NCBI GenBank assembly: GCA_035536185.1
Contig: DATLOM010000061.1
Location: forward strand, 31,704 to 95,703
Length of the DNA: 64,000 nucleotides
From: GCA-2861595 sp035536185
GTDB lineage: Bacteria; Actinomycetota; Acidimicrobiia; Acidimicrobiales; GCA-2861595
Direction: 5' to 3'
Part shown: piece by piece, positions 16,444-24,236 of the stretch
How positions within the stretch are numbered: the first letter of the stretch is position 1
How the letters are laid out: each line of letters opens with the position of its first letter
Position numbers and translations under genes: made by a program
Notes under the pieces: generated by a model
What the model was told of the DNA's origin: nothing
Databases searched by the model: none
Seen by the model: the letters and a program-made list of their open reading frames with translations, nothing else

Positions 16444-17577
16444 GTGGACCTGCTGCGGGTGGCGGTGGATGCCACGCCCCTGCTCGGGCGGCCCACCGGC
16501 GTGGGGGCTTTCGTCGCCGGAGCGCTTCCCGTCCTGGCGGAACGACCGGAGTTGGAGGTGTCCGCCTACTCGCTGTCGCTCCGTGGTGGTCCTGGGCTGG
16601 GCGCCCATCTGCCCGGCGGAGTCCGCTCCCAGACCCGCCCGGCGCCGGCTGCCGCCCTGCTGCGGGTGTGGAGCCGGGCGGACCTGCCGCCGGGGCGATG
16701 GTGGACAGGACCGGCGGAGGTGGTCCACGGCACGAACTTCTGTGTGCCCCCGTCGCGGGGGGCGGCCGAGGTCGTCACCGTCCACGACCTCACGCCGCTG
16801 CGGTACCCCGAGCTGGCCTCGGCCGCCACACGGACCTTCCCCGTCCTGGTGCGCCGGGCGCTGCGGCGCGGAGCATGGGTTCACACGCCGTCCGCTTTCG
16901 TGGCCAACGAGGTGATCGACCTCCTCGCCGCCGACCCCGACCGGGTCCGGACCGTCCACCACGGCATCCCCGCGGAGGCCGCTCCTCCGGGTGCCGAGGC
17001 CGAACAGGGAGCGGCCTCGCCTGCGGGCGCCGGGCCCTACGTCCTGGCCATAGGGACCGTGGAACCACGCAAGGCGTTCCCCGCCCTGGTCCGGGCCTTC
17101 GACGCGCTGGCCGCCGACCGGGCCGACCTGCGGCTGGTCATCGCCGGGGCCGACGGATGGGGTGCCGAGTCACTGCGCTCGACCATCGAGCGGAGCTTCC
17201 ACGGGGGCCGGGTGGTGCGTCTCGGCTACATGAGCGTGAGCCGGCGAACGAGCCTCTTGCACGGGGCCTCGGTCCTTGCCTTTCCCTCCGTCTACGAGGG
17301 TTTCGGGTTCCCGCCGCTCGAGGCGATGGTGGCCGGGGTCCCGGTCGTGTCCACCACCGCCGGTGCCCTTCGGGAGGTGCTCGGCGACGGCGCCCTCCTG
17401 GTGCCGCCCAACGACCACGAGGCTCTGGCCGAGGCGCTGGCCCTGGTGCTGGACGACTCCTCCTTCCGAGTTGCCCTGGTGGAACGGGGCCGAGCCCAGG
17501 CGGCCCGGTACTCGTGGGAGAGATGTGGCGACGGCCTCACGTCGCTCTACCGGGCCGCCGCGGGACGGGAAGGCTGA
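16444..17577 (+). CDS. Glycosyltransferase family 4 (GT-B), first of three
   Basis: 377-residue retaining-type glycosyltransferase. The N-terminal GT-B half begins LRVAVDATPLLGRPTGVGAF and contains VVTVHDLTPLRYPEL and TPSAFVANEVIDLL. The C-terminal half has AIGTVEPRKAFPALVRAF, VIAGADGWG and the nucleotide-sugar E-x7-E motif YEGFGFPPLEAM. This resembles bacterial mannosyl/rhamnosyl transferases of polysaccharide clusters. It is followed by two paralogues in the same orientation, so the three probably add successive sugars. Donor unknown. Confidence 0.9.
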   Translation: MDLLRVAVDATPLLGRPTGVGAFVAGALPVLAERPELEVSAYSLSLRGGPGLGAHLPGGVRSQTRPAPAAALLRVWSRADLPPGRWWTGPAEVVHGTNFCVPPSRGAAEVVTVHDLTPLRYPELASAATRTFPVLVRRALRRGAWVHTPSAFVANEVIDLLAADPDRVRTVHHGIPAEAAPPGAEAEQGAASPAGAGPYVLAIGTVEPRKAFPALVRAFDALAADRADLRLVIAGADGWGAESLRSTIERSFHGGRVVRLGYMSVSRRTSLLHGASVLAFPSVYEGFGFPPLEAMVAGVPVVSTTAGALREVLGDGALLVPPNDHEALAEALALVLDDSSFRVALVERGRAQAARYSWERCGDGLTSLYRAAAGREG

Positions 17578-18692
17578 GGGCGCTGCGGGTACTCGTCGTC
17601 GCCCAGCAGCTGCGGCGCGCCGCGCCGGGGGGCATAGGCACCTACGTCCGGGGGCTGGTGGCCGGGCTCGTGGCCGACGGGGGTGACACGGGCGCCGGCG
17701 TCGACGCAGATGCAGGCGGACTGGCCCTCTCGTTGCTGGCCAGCAGGGCGCCGAGGGCGGCCGACCCGGTCGCCCATCTCGGACCGCCGGTGCTCACCTC
17801 CCCCCTGCCGGCGCCCCTGTTGACCCGGGCCTGGCACGCCGGCCTGCTCCGCGCCCCGGCCGGGTTCGACATCGTGCACGCGGCATCGTTCAACGCCCCC
17901 CGATGCGCCTCACCCCTCACCATTGCCGTGCACGACCTGGCATGGAGGGTCGTACCCGACACCTTTCCCGACCGCGGCCGGCGGTGGCACGACGCCGCCC
18001 TCTCCAAGGCCATGCGGCGGGCCACCAAGCTGCTGGTGCCCTCGACGGTCGCGGCTGACCAGCTGATGTCTACCGGCGCCGGCGCCGCCCAGGTGGAGGT
18101 GGTGGACCCGATGTACGGCTGCGACCACCTCCCGCCGCCGGACCCCGAGGCGGCGACAGCCCTGCTGTCCGACCTCGGCGTGACCGGGCCGTACCTGCTG
18201 AGCGTGGGCACCCTGGAGCCCCGCAAGAACCTGGCCAGGCTCATGGAGGCCTACGGACGCGCCCTCCCCTCCTTTCCCGAGCCGTGGCCGCTTGTCGTCG
18301 TGGGGCCCCGTGGTTGGGGCGACAGTCCCGCGACGGGCCTGCCGGACGGGGTGCTCCTCGCCGGCGCCGTTCCCGGCCCGGTGCTCACTGCCCTCTACGC
18401 CGGCGCCCGGGCCGTGGCCTATGTGCCCCTCCACGAGGGCTTCGGCCTTCCCGCGGTGGAGGCGATGTCGGCCGGTGCACCCGTCGTGGCCTCGCCCATG
18501 CCCAGCACGGGAGGCGCCGCCCTCGAGACGGACCCGCTCGACGTCGTGTCCATGGCCGGGGCCCTGGTCGAGGTCGCCACCGACGAGAGGTGCCGCCACG
18601 ACCTGATCGCCGCCGGCCGGGCCCGTGCCGGCCGGCTCACCTGGGCCGCCGCCGCCAACCGCCACCTGGACCTCTGGAGCCGGTTGACCTAG
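17523..18692 (+). CDS. Glycosyltransferase family 4, second of three
   Basis: About 390 residues from the first standard in-frame start, ATG 17523, which overlaps the previous gene by 55 bases. The family core, however, begins at LRVLVVAQQLRRAAPGGIGT. A CTG at 17574 would give the four-base CTGA overlap matching the style of this locus, so the true start may be non-AUG. Motifs: AVHDLAWRVVPDTFPDRG, SVGTLEPRKNLARLMEAY, VVVGPRGWGD and the E-x7-E motif HEGFGLPAVEAM. The GT-B fold is clear; donor and acceptor are unknown. Confidence 0.87.
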   Translation: MWRRPHVALPGRRGTGRLRALRVLVVAQQLRRAAPGGIGTYVRGLVAGLVADGGDTGAGVDADAGGLALSLLASRAPRAADPVAHLGPPVLTSPLPAPLLTRAWHAGLLRAPAGFDIVHAASFNAPRCASPLTIAVHDLAWRVVPDTFPDRGRRWHDAALSKAMRRATKLLVPSTVAADQLMSTGAGAAQVEVVDPMYGCDHLPPPDPEAATALLSDLGVTGPYLLSVGTLEPRKNLARLMEAYGRALPSFPEPWPLVVVGPRGWGDSPATGLPDGVLLAGAVPGPVLTALYAGARAVAYVPLHEGFGLPAVEAMSAGAPVVASPMPSTGGAALETDPLDVVSMAGALVEVATDERCRHDLIAAGRARAGRLTWAAAANRHLDLWSRLT

Positions 18693-18768
18693 AACCCACC
18701 GATCCGGAGTCGTAGGGCGGATTCCGCCCCTATGTACCCGTGTTACGGGGTTGGATGTGCCGGGTCGG

Positions 18769-18774
18769 TAGCGT
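18769..18774 (+). promoter_or_regulatory. Putative -10 box (TAGCGT) for third GT4
   Basis: TAGCGT is followed after 6 bases by position 18781. At the other boxes in this window the start codon sits there; here it is an in-frame ATC. The 100-base gap before it also holds a short hairpin (GGGCGG/CCGCCC near 18715-18731). Confidence 0.45.
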
Positions 18775-18810
18775 CCACTCATCCCAGAACGCCTGCGGGT
18801 CTCCCTCGAT

Positions 18811-19905
18811 GTGAGCGCCGTGCCCCCCTCGCCGGCGGGCGCCGGGCGGTACGCCATAGACCTGGCCACCGCCCTCGCCCCTCGTGACGACGTGGACGTC
18901 ACCTTCGTCGCCCGCCGCGGCGACTCGGAGCGTTGGGTCGGGCTCGCGCCGCGGGGGGACATCCACGCCGTCGCGCCCGGGAGCCGGCCGGCGCGCCTCG
19001 CCTGGGAGCAGGCCCGCCTGCCTCGCCTGCTGCGCAAGCTGCCCGTCGAGGTGCACCACTCACCCCATTACACGATGCCGGAATCGGCCGGCATCCCCAC
19101 CGTCGTCACCGTCCACGACCTCACGTTCTTCGACCATCCCGAGTGGCACGAGCGGTCGAAGGTGCCGGTCTTCCGCAGGGCCACGAGGGTGGCGTCCCGC
19201 CACGCCGCCGCGCTGATCTGCGTCAGCCAGGCGACAGCCGACCGCCTGGTGGCGCTCTGCCCCCCGCAGGGCAAGGTCCACGTGATCCCCCACGGTGTCG
19301 CCCTCGACCGGTTCTCACCTGTCCCCGCCGGCGACGAGGCCGTCCTCGGGCACCTGGGCGTGCGGCCGCCGTACGTGGCCTTCGTCGGGACCCTCGAGCC
19401 CCGAAAGGACCTCCCCACGCTCGTCCACGCCTTCGAGCGCGTGGCCTCCGCCCACCCGGACCTGTCGCTGGTGCTCGCCGGCTACGACGGCTGGGGCAAC
19501 AAGAGCCTGGACCGGGCCATCGGCGAGTCCACCTGCGGGGACCGCATCGTGCGCACCGGGTACCTGCCGGATTCCGTCGTCCCCGCCCTCCTGCGGCAGG
19601 CCGCCGCCGTCGCCTACCCCTCCCTGGAGGAGGGTTTCGGCCTGCCCGCCCTCGAGGCCCTGGCCTGCGGGGCGCCTCTCGTGACCACGGCCGGATCGGT
19701 GATGGAGGAGGTCGTGGCCGGCGCCGCCCTGCTTGTGGAACCCGGCGACACCGACGCCCTCGCCGGCGTGATCGACATGCTCGTCCGCGGTGATGCCGGT
19801 TTCGAGGCCCGTCGCCAGCGGGGACTGGCGGTGGCGGCCCGCCATACCTGGGCGGCCAGCGCGGCGGCGCACATCGCCGTCTACCGCTCCGTCGCGGGCA
19901 CGTAG
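18811..19905 (+). CDS. Glycosyltransferase family 4, third of three (start probably upstream)
   Basis: At least 364 residues from GTG 18811, the first standard start after an in-frame stop at 18769. This start would remove the first beta strand of the GT-B fold (RVSLDVSAV), which the in-frame codons 18781-18810 supply. I therefore think translation begins upstream, at ATC 18781 or CTG 18793. Motifs: AGAGRYAIDLA, VVTVHDLTFFDHPEWH, FVGTLEPRKDLPTLVHAF, VLAGYDGWGNKSL and EEGFGLPALEAL (E-x7-E). It closely resembles mannosyltransferases of actinobacterial polysaccharide loci. The next gene follows after 2 bases. Confidence 0.88.
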   Translation: MSAVPPSPAGAGRYAIDLATALAPRDDVDVTFVARRGDSERWVGLAPRGDIHAVAPGSRPARLAWEQARLPRLLRKLPVEVHHSPHYTMPESAGIPTVVTVHDLTFFDHPEWHERSKVPVFRRATRVASRHAAALICVSQATADRLVALCPPQGKVHVIPHGVALDRFSPVPAGDEAVLGHLGVRPPYVAFVGTLEPRKDLPTLVHAFERVASAHPDLSLVLAGYDGWGNKSLDRAIGESTCGDRIVRTGYLPDSVVPALLRQAAAVAYPSLEEGFGLPALEALACGAPLVTTAGSVMEEVVAGAALLVEPGDTDALAGVIDMLVRGDAGFEARRQRGLAVAARHTWAASAAAHIAVYRSVAGT

Positions 19906-19907
19906 CG

Positions 19908-20795
19908 GTGAGGGCGTTCGTCACCGGCGGGACCGGGTTCGTCGGTACGTGGCTTCGGGCCCACCTGGAGGAGGAAGGCGACGAGGTCGTCGCCCCCCAC
20001 ACCGGCTTCGACGTCACCGAACCGGCGATGGTGCGGGAGGCGATGACCGCGGCGCGGCCGGACGCCGTCTACCAGGTGGCGGGCCTGGCTCACGTGGGGC
20101 AATCGTGGGAGGAGCCGGAGGAGTTCTTCCGTGTCAATGCCGAGGGCACGCTGCACGTCCTCCAGGCGGCCAGGCGGTGCGACCCGGTGCCCAGGGTCCT
20201 GCTGGTCAGCTCCGCCGAGGTCTATGGCAACGTGGCGCCGGCCCAGCTGCCCCTCCAGGAGGACGACCCGCTCCGACCGGTGTCGCCGTACGCGGCGAGC
20301 AAGGCGGCGGCGGAGCTCCTCGGCCTCCAGGCGTTCCTCGGCCACGGGGTCCCGGTCATCCGGGCCCGCCCGTTCAACCATGCCGGTCCCGGCCAGGCGG
20401 GGACGTTCGTCGTGCCGGCGCTGGCCGCACGGATCCTCGCCGCCCAGGACAGTGGCGCGGGTGTGCTGCGGGTGGGGAACCTGACGCCCAGGCGGGACAT
20501 CACCGACGTACGCGACGTGGTGCGGGCCTACCGGCTCCTGGTGGACCGGGGGGAGCCGGGGGAGGTGTACAACGTCTGTTCGGGACGCGACATCGCCATC
20601 GAGGAGCTGGTGAAGCGCATGCTGGAGCTGGCCGGCGCCGACCTGGAGCTCGAGGCGGACCCGGAGCTGCTCCGGCCGGCCGACGTCCCCGTGCTGAGGG
20701 GCGATCCGCTCCGCCTGCGCACCGTGACGGGCTGGCAGCCCCAGGTCCCCCTCGACGACACCCTCCAGGCCGTCCTCGACTCGCTGCGAAGCTGA
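19908..20795 (+). CDS. rmd: SDR epimerase, GDP-4-keto-6-deoxy-D-mannose reductase-like
   Basis: 295-residue NAD(P)-dependent sugar-nucleotide enzyme with VTGGTGFVGTWLRAHL, YQVAGLAHVGQSW, SSAEVYGNV, SPYAASKAAAELL (YxxxK) and RARPFNHAGPGQ. RITDVRD-type residues follow (RRDITDVRDVVRAY). The RPFNHxGPGQ segment is typical of GDP-6-deoxy-D-mannose reductases (Rmd) and GDP-mannose dehydratases. At this short length Rmd, which makes GDP-D-rhamnose, is the better guess. No gmd dehydratase gene is in the window, so the substrate source is unresolved. Confidence 0.7.
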   Translation: MRAFVTGGTGFVGTWLRAHLEEEGDEVVAPHTGFDVTEPAMVREAMTAARPDAVYQVAGLAHVGQSWEEPEEFFRVNAEGTLHVLQAARRCDPVPRVLLVSSAEVYGNVAPAQLPLQEDDPLRPVSPYAASKAAAELLGLQAFLGHGVPVIRARPFNHAGPGQAGTFVVPALAARILAAQDSGAGVLRVGNLTPRRDITDVRDVVRAYRLLVDRGEPGEVYNVCSGRDIAIEELVKRMLELAGADLELEADPELLRPADVPVLRGDPLRLRTVTGWQPQVPLDDTLQAVLDSLRS

Positions 20796-20810
20796 CGCCG
20801 CCGTTCGGGC

Positions 20811-20960
20811 CTAGCGGTTTTCCCCGCAGCGCTCGGCCATCAGCCGGCGCAGTTCCTTCTCCAGCTCACGGCGGCGCACCTGAGCCTGCTGTATCCCGAG
20901 CAGGGCGAAACCAAGGGCGATGTAGCCCGCATCTTTCACGTTGCTGAACAGATCTGCCAT
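20811..20960 (-). CDS. Small conserved-looking protein, 49 residues
   Basis: Reads MADLFSNVKDAGYIALGFAL, then a helical, charged C-terminus (RRRELEKELRRLMAE). It thus has a hydrophobic N-terminal half and an amphipathic basic/acidic helix, like a small membrane-associated or coiled-coil protein. A GGAGGAGGT Shine-Dalgarno lies 11 bases upstream of the ATG, one of the few strong ones in this region. It converges on the rmd-like gene with a 15-base gap. No function assigned. Confidence 0.6.
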   Translation of the reverse strand: MADLFSNVKDAGYIALGFALLGIQQAQVRRRELEKELRRLMAERCGENR

Positions 20961-20983
20961 GGGGCGCCTGTACCTCCTCCATG

Positions 20984-20989
20984 TAGCCT
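20984..20989 (+). promoter_or_regulatory. Putative -10 box (TAGCCT) for the GT2 fusion gene
   Basis: TAGCCT ends 10 bases before the ATG at 21000, slightly farther than the usual 6-9. It overlaps the upstream region of the divergent small gene. Confidence 0.4.
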
Positions 20990-20999
20990 CGCACCTCTG

Positions 21000-23900
21000 A
21001 TGGTTTCTGCCCAGCAGGCCCCCCCGGTGGTGGCCGTAATGGTGACCTGCGACCCCGGACCATGGCTGGAGGAGGCCCTGAAAGCCCTGGCTGAGCAGGA
21101 CTACCCGAACCTCTCGGTCCTGATCGTCGACGCCGCCAGCGCCCAGGACCCGACCCCGCGGGTGGCGGCCGTCCTGCCCGGTGCCTTCGTCAGGCGCCTG
21201 CCCGCCAACACCGGTTACGCGGCCGCCGCCAACGTGGCGCTGGAGGCCGTGGAGGGCTCGTGCCACCTGCTGTTCTGCCACGACGACGTGGCCCCGGAGC
21301 CCGACGCCGTCCGCCTGCTCGTGGAGGAGGCCTTCCGGTCCAACGCCGCCGTGGTCGCCCCCAAGCTGGTGGACTGGGAAGACCCGTCGCGGCTCCTGCA
21401 GGTCGGGATGGGGGCGGACAAGAGCGGGGCGCCGGCGCAGCTGGTCGACCGCGGCGAGCTCGATCAGGAGCAGCACGACGGGGTGAGGGATGTCTTCGTC
21501 GCCCCCGGTGGGTGCACGCTCGTGCGGGCCGACCTGTTCCGCAGCCTCGGAGGCTTCGACTCGGAGATGTTCCTCTACGGCGAGGACCTCGACCTCTCGT
21601 GGCGGGCCCAGGTCGCCGGGGCCCGGGTCATCGTCGCCCCGGCGGCGCGGGTCCGCCACCTCGAGGCCATGTCCAGCGGCCAGAGGGCGCCCGGCGGAGG
21701 CCCGCCGCCACCGAACCTGGCCTTCCTCCGCCGGCAGGTGCGCCCCTACCAGCTCCGCCACCGCCTGCGGGCCGTGCTCAAGTCCTACGGGTTCTGGCAC
21801 CTGGTCCGGGTGCTTCCCCAGGTGCTGCTCCTGGCCGCCGTGGAGGTGCTGTTCGGCCTCCTCAGCGGCCACACCCGAACGGCCGGTGACACCGCCCGCG
21901 CCTGGACCTGGAACATGAAGCGCCTGGGTGAGCTGCGCCAGGCCCGCCGCGCCGTGCACAAGTACAGGGGCATGGGCGATGCCGAGGTCCGCCGGCTGCA
22001 GGCGCGGGGCAGTGCCCGCTTCAGCGGCTTCGTCCGGGGGCAGCTGGCGAGCGAGCGGGTCCGCCGCACGCGCGGCGTGCTGCGCACCCACATCGTCATG
22101 CGCCCGGAGCCGAGCGGGCACAGCCGCCTGCCGCTGGCGGTGGCAGCAGCCGTGGCCTTTGTCCTCCTCGTCGGCAGCCGGCACCTGCTCACGGGGGGGC
22201 TGCCGGCCGTTCACGAGCTCAGTCCGTTCCCGGGGGGGACCTTCGCCTTCCTCCGCTCCTTTCTCACCGGCTGGCGCCAGACCGGGCTCGGCTCGGACGC
22301 GCCGGCGCCCCTTGCTCTGGGCCTCCTCGGCATCGGCGGAGTGTTCGTGGCCGGCTCCGGGGGCCTGCTCCAGACCGTGCTGGTGCTGGGCTCGCTACCG
22401 GTCGGTGCGGTGGGTGCGCTGCGCCTGGCCACACCCTTCGGATCGAGGCGGGCACGCACGGCGGCCATGCTGGTGTACCTCGCCATCCCGTTGCCCTACA
22501 ACGCCATCGCCCGGGGCCGCTGGGGGGCGCTGCTCGTGTACGCGGCCATCCCGTGGCTGCTGGCCCGGCTGCTGCGGGTCACGGCCATCGCACCGGTGGC
22601 GGACCGGGTTACCCGCGCCGGCGTCGACCGGCGAAGTCAGCACCGGGGGGACGGCGACCGGCGCTCACATCCGTCCGGCCCTGGGGATGCCGGGCCCCCC
22701 GGAGAACGCCTCGACGGGCAGTGGGCCCGCCGGCACCTCCTGCCCCTGGGGATGCTCCTCGCCCTCGTAGCCGCCTTCGTCCCGGCCGTGGTGGTGGTGC
22801 TCCTCGTCGTGGCGGTCGCTCTTCTGCTCGGGTCGTTGCTCGCCGGCGACGCCGGCCAGGCCACCAGGGCGGTGCTGGCCGCGGCCGGCGCCGTCGTCGT
22901 CGCCACCGTGCTGCTGTTCCCGTGGTCGCTCGACTTCCTGCTGCCGGACACGCGGCTGTCCTCGCTGATGGGCGTGGACCGGCCGGCGGCCACCGCCGCG
23001 GGGCTCGGGACGCTGCTCCGCTTCGAGACGGGCCCACTGGGGGCGGCTCCCCTGGGCTGGGCCTTCCTGGCCGCCGCCGCGCTGCCCTTGTTGCTGGGAC
23101 GGAGCTGGAGGCTGGCTTGGGCCACGCGGATGTGGACGATCGCCCTGGTGTGCTGGGGACTGGCCTGGAGCGGTGGCCGTGGCTGGCTGCCCGTCGAATT
23201 CCTCCCTCCCGACGTGCTCCTGGCGCCGGCGGCCCTCGCCATGGCCGTATCCGTGGCCCTCGGGATGGTCGCCTTCGAGCTGGACCTGCCCGGCTACCGC
23301 TTCGGGTGGCGCCATCTGGCTTCCACCACGGCGCTCGTGGCCACCGTGGCCGGCACCCTTCCCGTCGCCGCCGCGGCCGTTGGCGGCCGGTGGAACGCAC
23401 CGCGCGCCGACTTCTCCGGACTGCTGTCGTGGATGCCCGAACAACGGAGCAAGGGGGCCTTCCGCGTGCTCTGGATGGGCCACCCCGAGGCTCTGCCCCT
23501 GGGTTCGTGGCGGCTCTCCGAAGGAGTGGGTTACGCCACCTCGAAGGACGGCCCCCCCGACGCCACGCTGCTGTGGGCCGGTGGCTCGCCCGGCGCTGCC
23601 GAGCTGGTGGCCGACGCCGTCGGTCTGGCCCGCCGCAGCGGTACCACCAGCCTCGGCCACCTCCTGGCGCCTACGGCCATCCGCTATCTGGTCGTACCTC
23701 TACGGGCGGCGCCGACTCCGGCCGACGCGCCCCTTCTCCTACCACCGCCGGACCTCCGGCTGGCCCTCGACGCCCAGGTCGACCTGAAGAAGATCGACGG
23801 CGACAGCTCGCTGCTCGTCTACGAGAACGCCGCCTGGGCACCGGGCCGGGCCTCGCTCGACGCCCTGGGGGCGGAGGTCAGCACCCGGTTCGGGCTGGCC

Positions 23901-24236
23901 GATCTGCGCGATGTCGATCTGGCCGGATCACCGCCGGTCCTGCCCCGCCAGCGCTCCCTCACCCGCTTCTCCGGCCCCCTCACCGGCACCGACCACGTGC
24001 TGCTGTCCGAGGCGGCCAGCTCCAACTGGCAACTCAAGGTCGCCGGTCGCGCCGCGCCCCGGAGCAAGGCCTTCGGCTGGGCCAACGCCTTCAGCTCCCC
24101 GGCCAGCGGTGAAGCCACGCTGAGGTACCGCACCCCGTTGGTCCGTCACGTGGCCGTGCTCGCCGGCATGGCCGCCTGGTTCCTGGTCGGGCGGGAGATC
24201 GTCCGGGCCCGTCGCCGGCGGCGGTGGGCCCCTTGA
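21000..24236 (+). CDS. GT2 glycosyltransferase fused to a large polytopic membrane protein
   Basis: 1078 residues. The N-terminal GT2 domain (about 1-260) has VAVMVTCDPGPWLEEAL, NTGYAAAANVALEAV, CHDDVAPEPD (metal motif), APGGCTLVRADLFRSLGGF and YGEDLDLSWR. A basic linker follows. From about residue 375 there are roughly a dozen hydrophobic segments with a long charged loop near 530-575, then an extracytoplasmic domain (about 790-1050) and a last helix before the end. The membrane part recalls actinobacterial arabinofuranosyltransferase-like polytopic proteins. Likely links cytoplasmic sugar transfer with export or extracytoplasmic modification. It is coupled to a DUF5719 gene. Confidence 0.85.
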   Translation: MVSAQQAPPVVAVMVTCDPGPWLEEALKALAEQDYPNLSVLIVDAASAQDPTPRVAAVLPGAFVRRLPANTGYAAAANVALEAVEGSCHLLFCHDDVAPEPDAVRLLVEEAFRSNAAVVAPKLVDWEDPSRLLQVGMGADKSGAPAQLVDRGELDQEQHDGVRDVFVAPGGCTLVRADLFRSLGGFDSEMFLYGEDLDLSWRAQVAGARVIVAPAARVRHLEAMSSGQRAPGGGPPPPNLAFLRRQVRPYQLRHRLRAVLKSYGFWHLVRVLPQVLLLAAVEVLFGLLSGHTRTAGDTARAWTWNMKRLGELRQARRAVHKYRGMGDAEVRRLQARGSARFSGFVRGQLASERVRRTRGVLRTHIVMRPEPSGHSRLPLAVAAAVAFVLLVGSRHLLTGGLPAVHELSPFPGGTFAFLRSFLTGWRQTGLGSDAPAPLALGLLGIGGVFVAGSGGLLQTVLVLGSLPVGAVGALRLATPFGSRRARTAAMLVYLAIPLPYNAIARGRWGALLVYAAIPWLLARLLRVTAIAPVADRVTRAGVDRRSQHRGDGDRRSHPSGPGDAGPPGERLDGQWARRHLLPLGMLLALVAAFVPAVVVVLLVVAVALLLGSLLAGDAGQATRAVLAAAGAVVVATVLLFPWSLDFLLPDTRLSSLMGVDRPAATAAGLGTLLRFETGPLGAAPLGWAFLAAAALPLLLGRSWRLAWATRMWTIALVCWGLAWSGGRGWLPVEFLPPDVLLAPAALAMAVSVALGMVAFELDLPGYRFGWRHLASTTALVATVAGTLPVAAAAVGGRWNAPRADFSGLLSWMPEQRSKGAFRVLWMGHPEALPLGSWRLSEGVGYATSKDGPPDATLLWAGGSPGAAELVADAVGLARRSGTTSLGHLLAPTAIRYLVVPLRAAPTPADAPLLLPPPDLRLALDAQVDLKKIDGDSSLLVYENAAWAPGRASLDALGAEVSTRFGLADLRDVDLAGSPPVLPRQRSLTRFSGPLTGTDHVLLSEAASSNWQLKVAGRAAPRSKAFGWANAFSSPASGEATLRYRTPLVRHVAVLAGMAAWFLVGREIVRARRRRRWAP

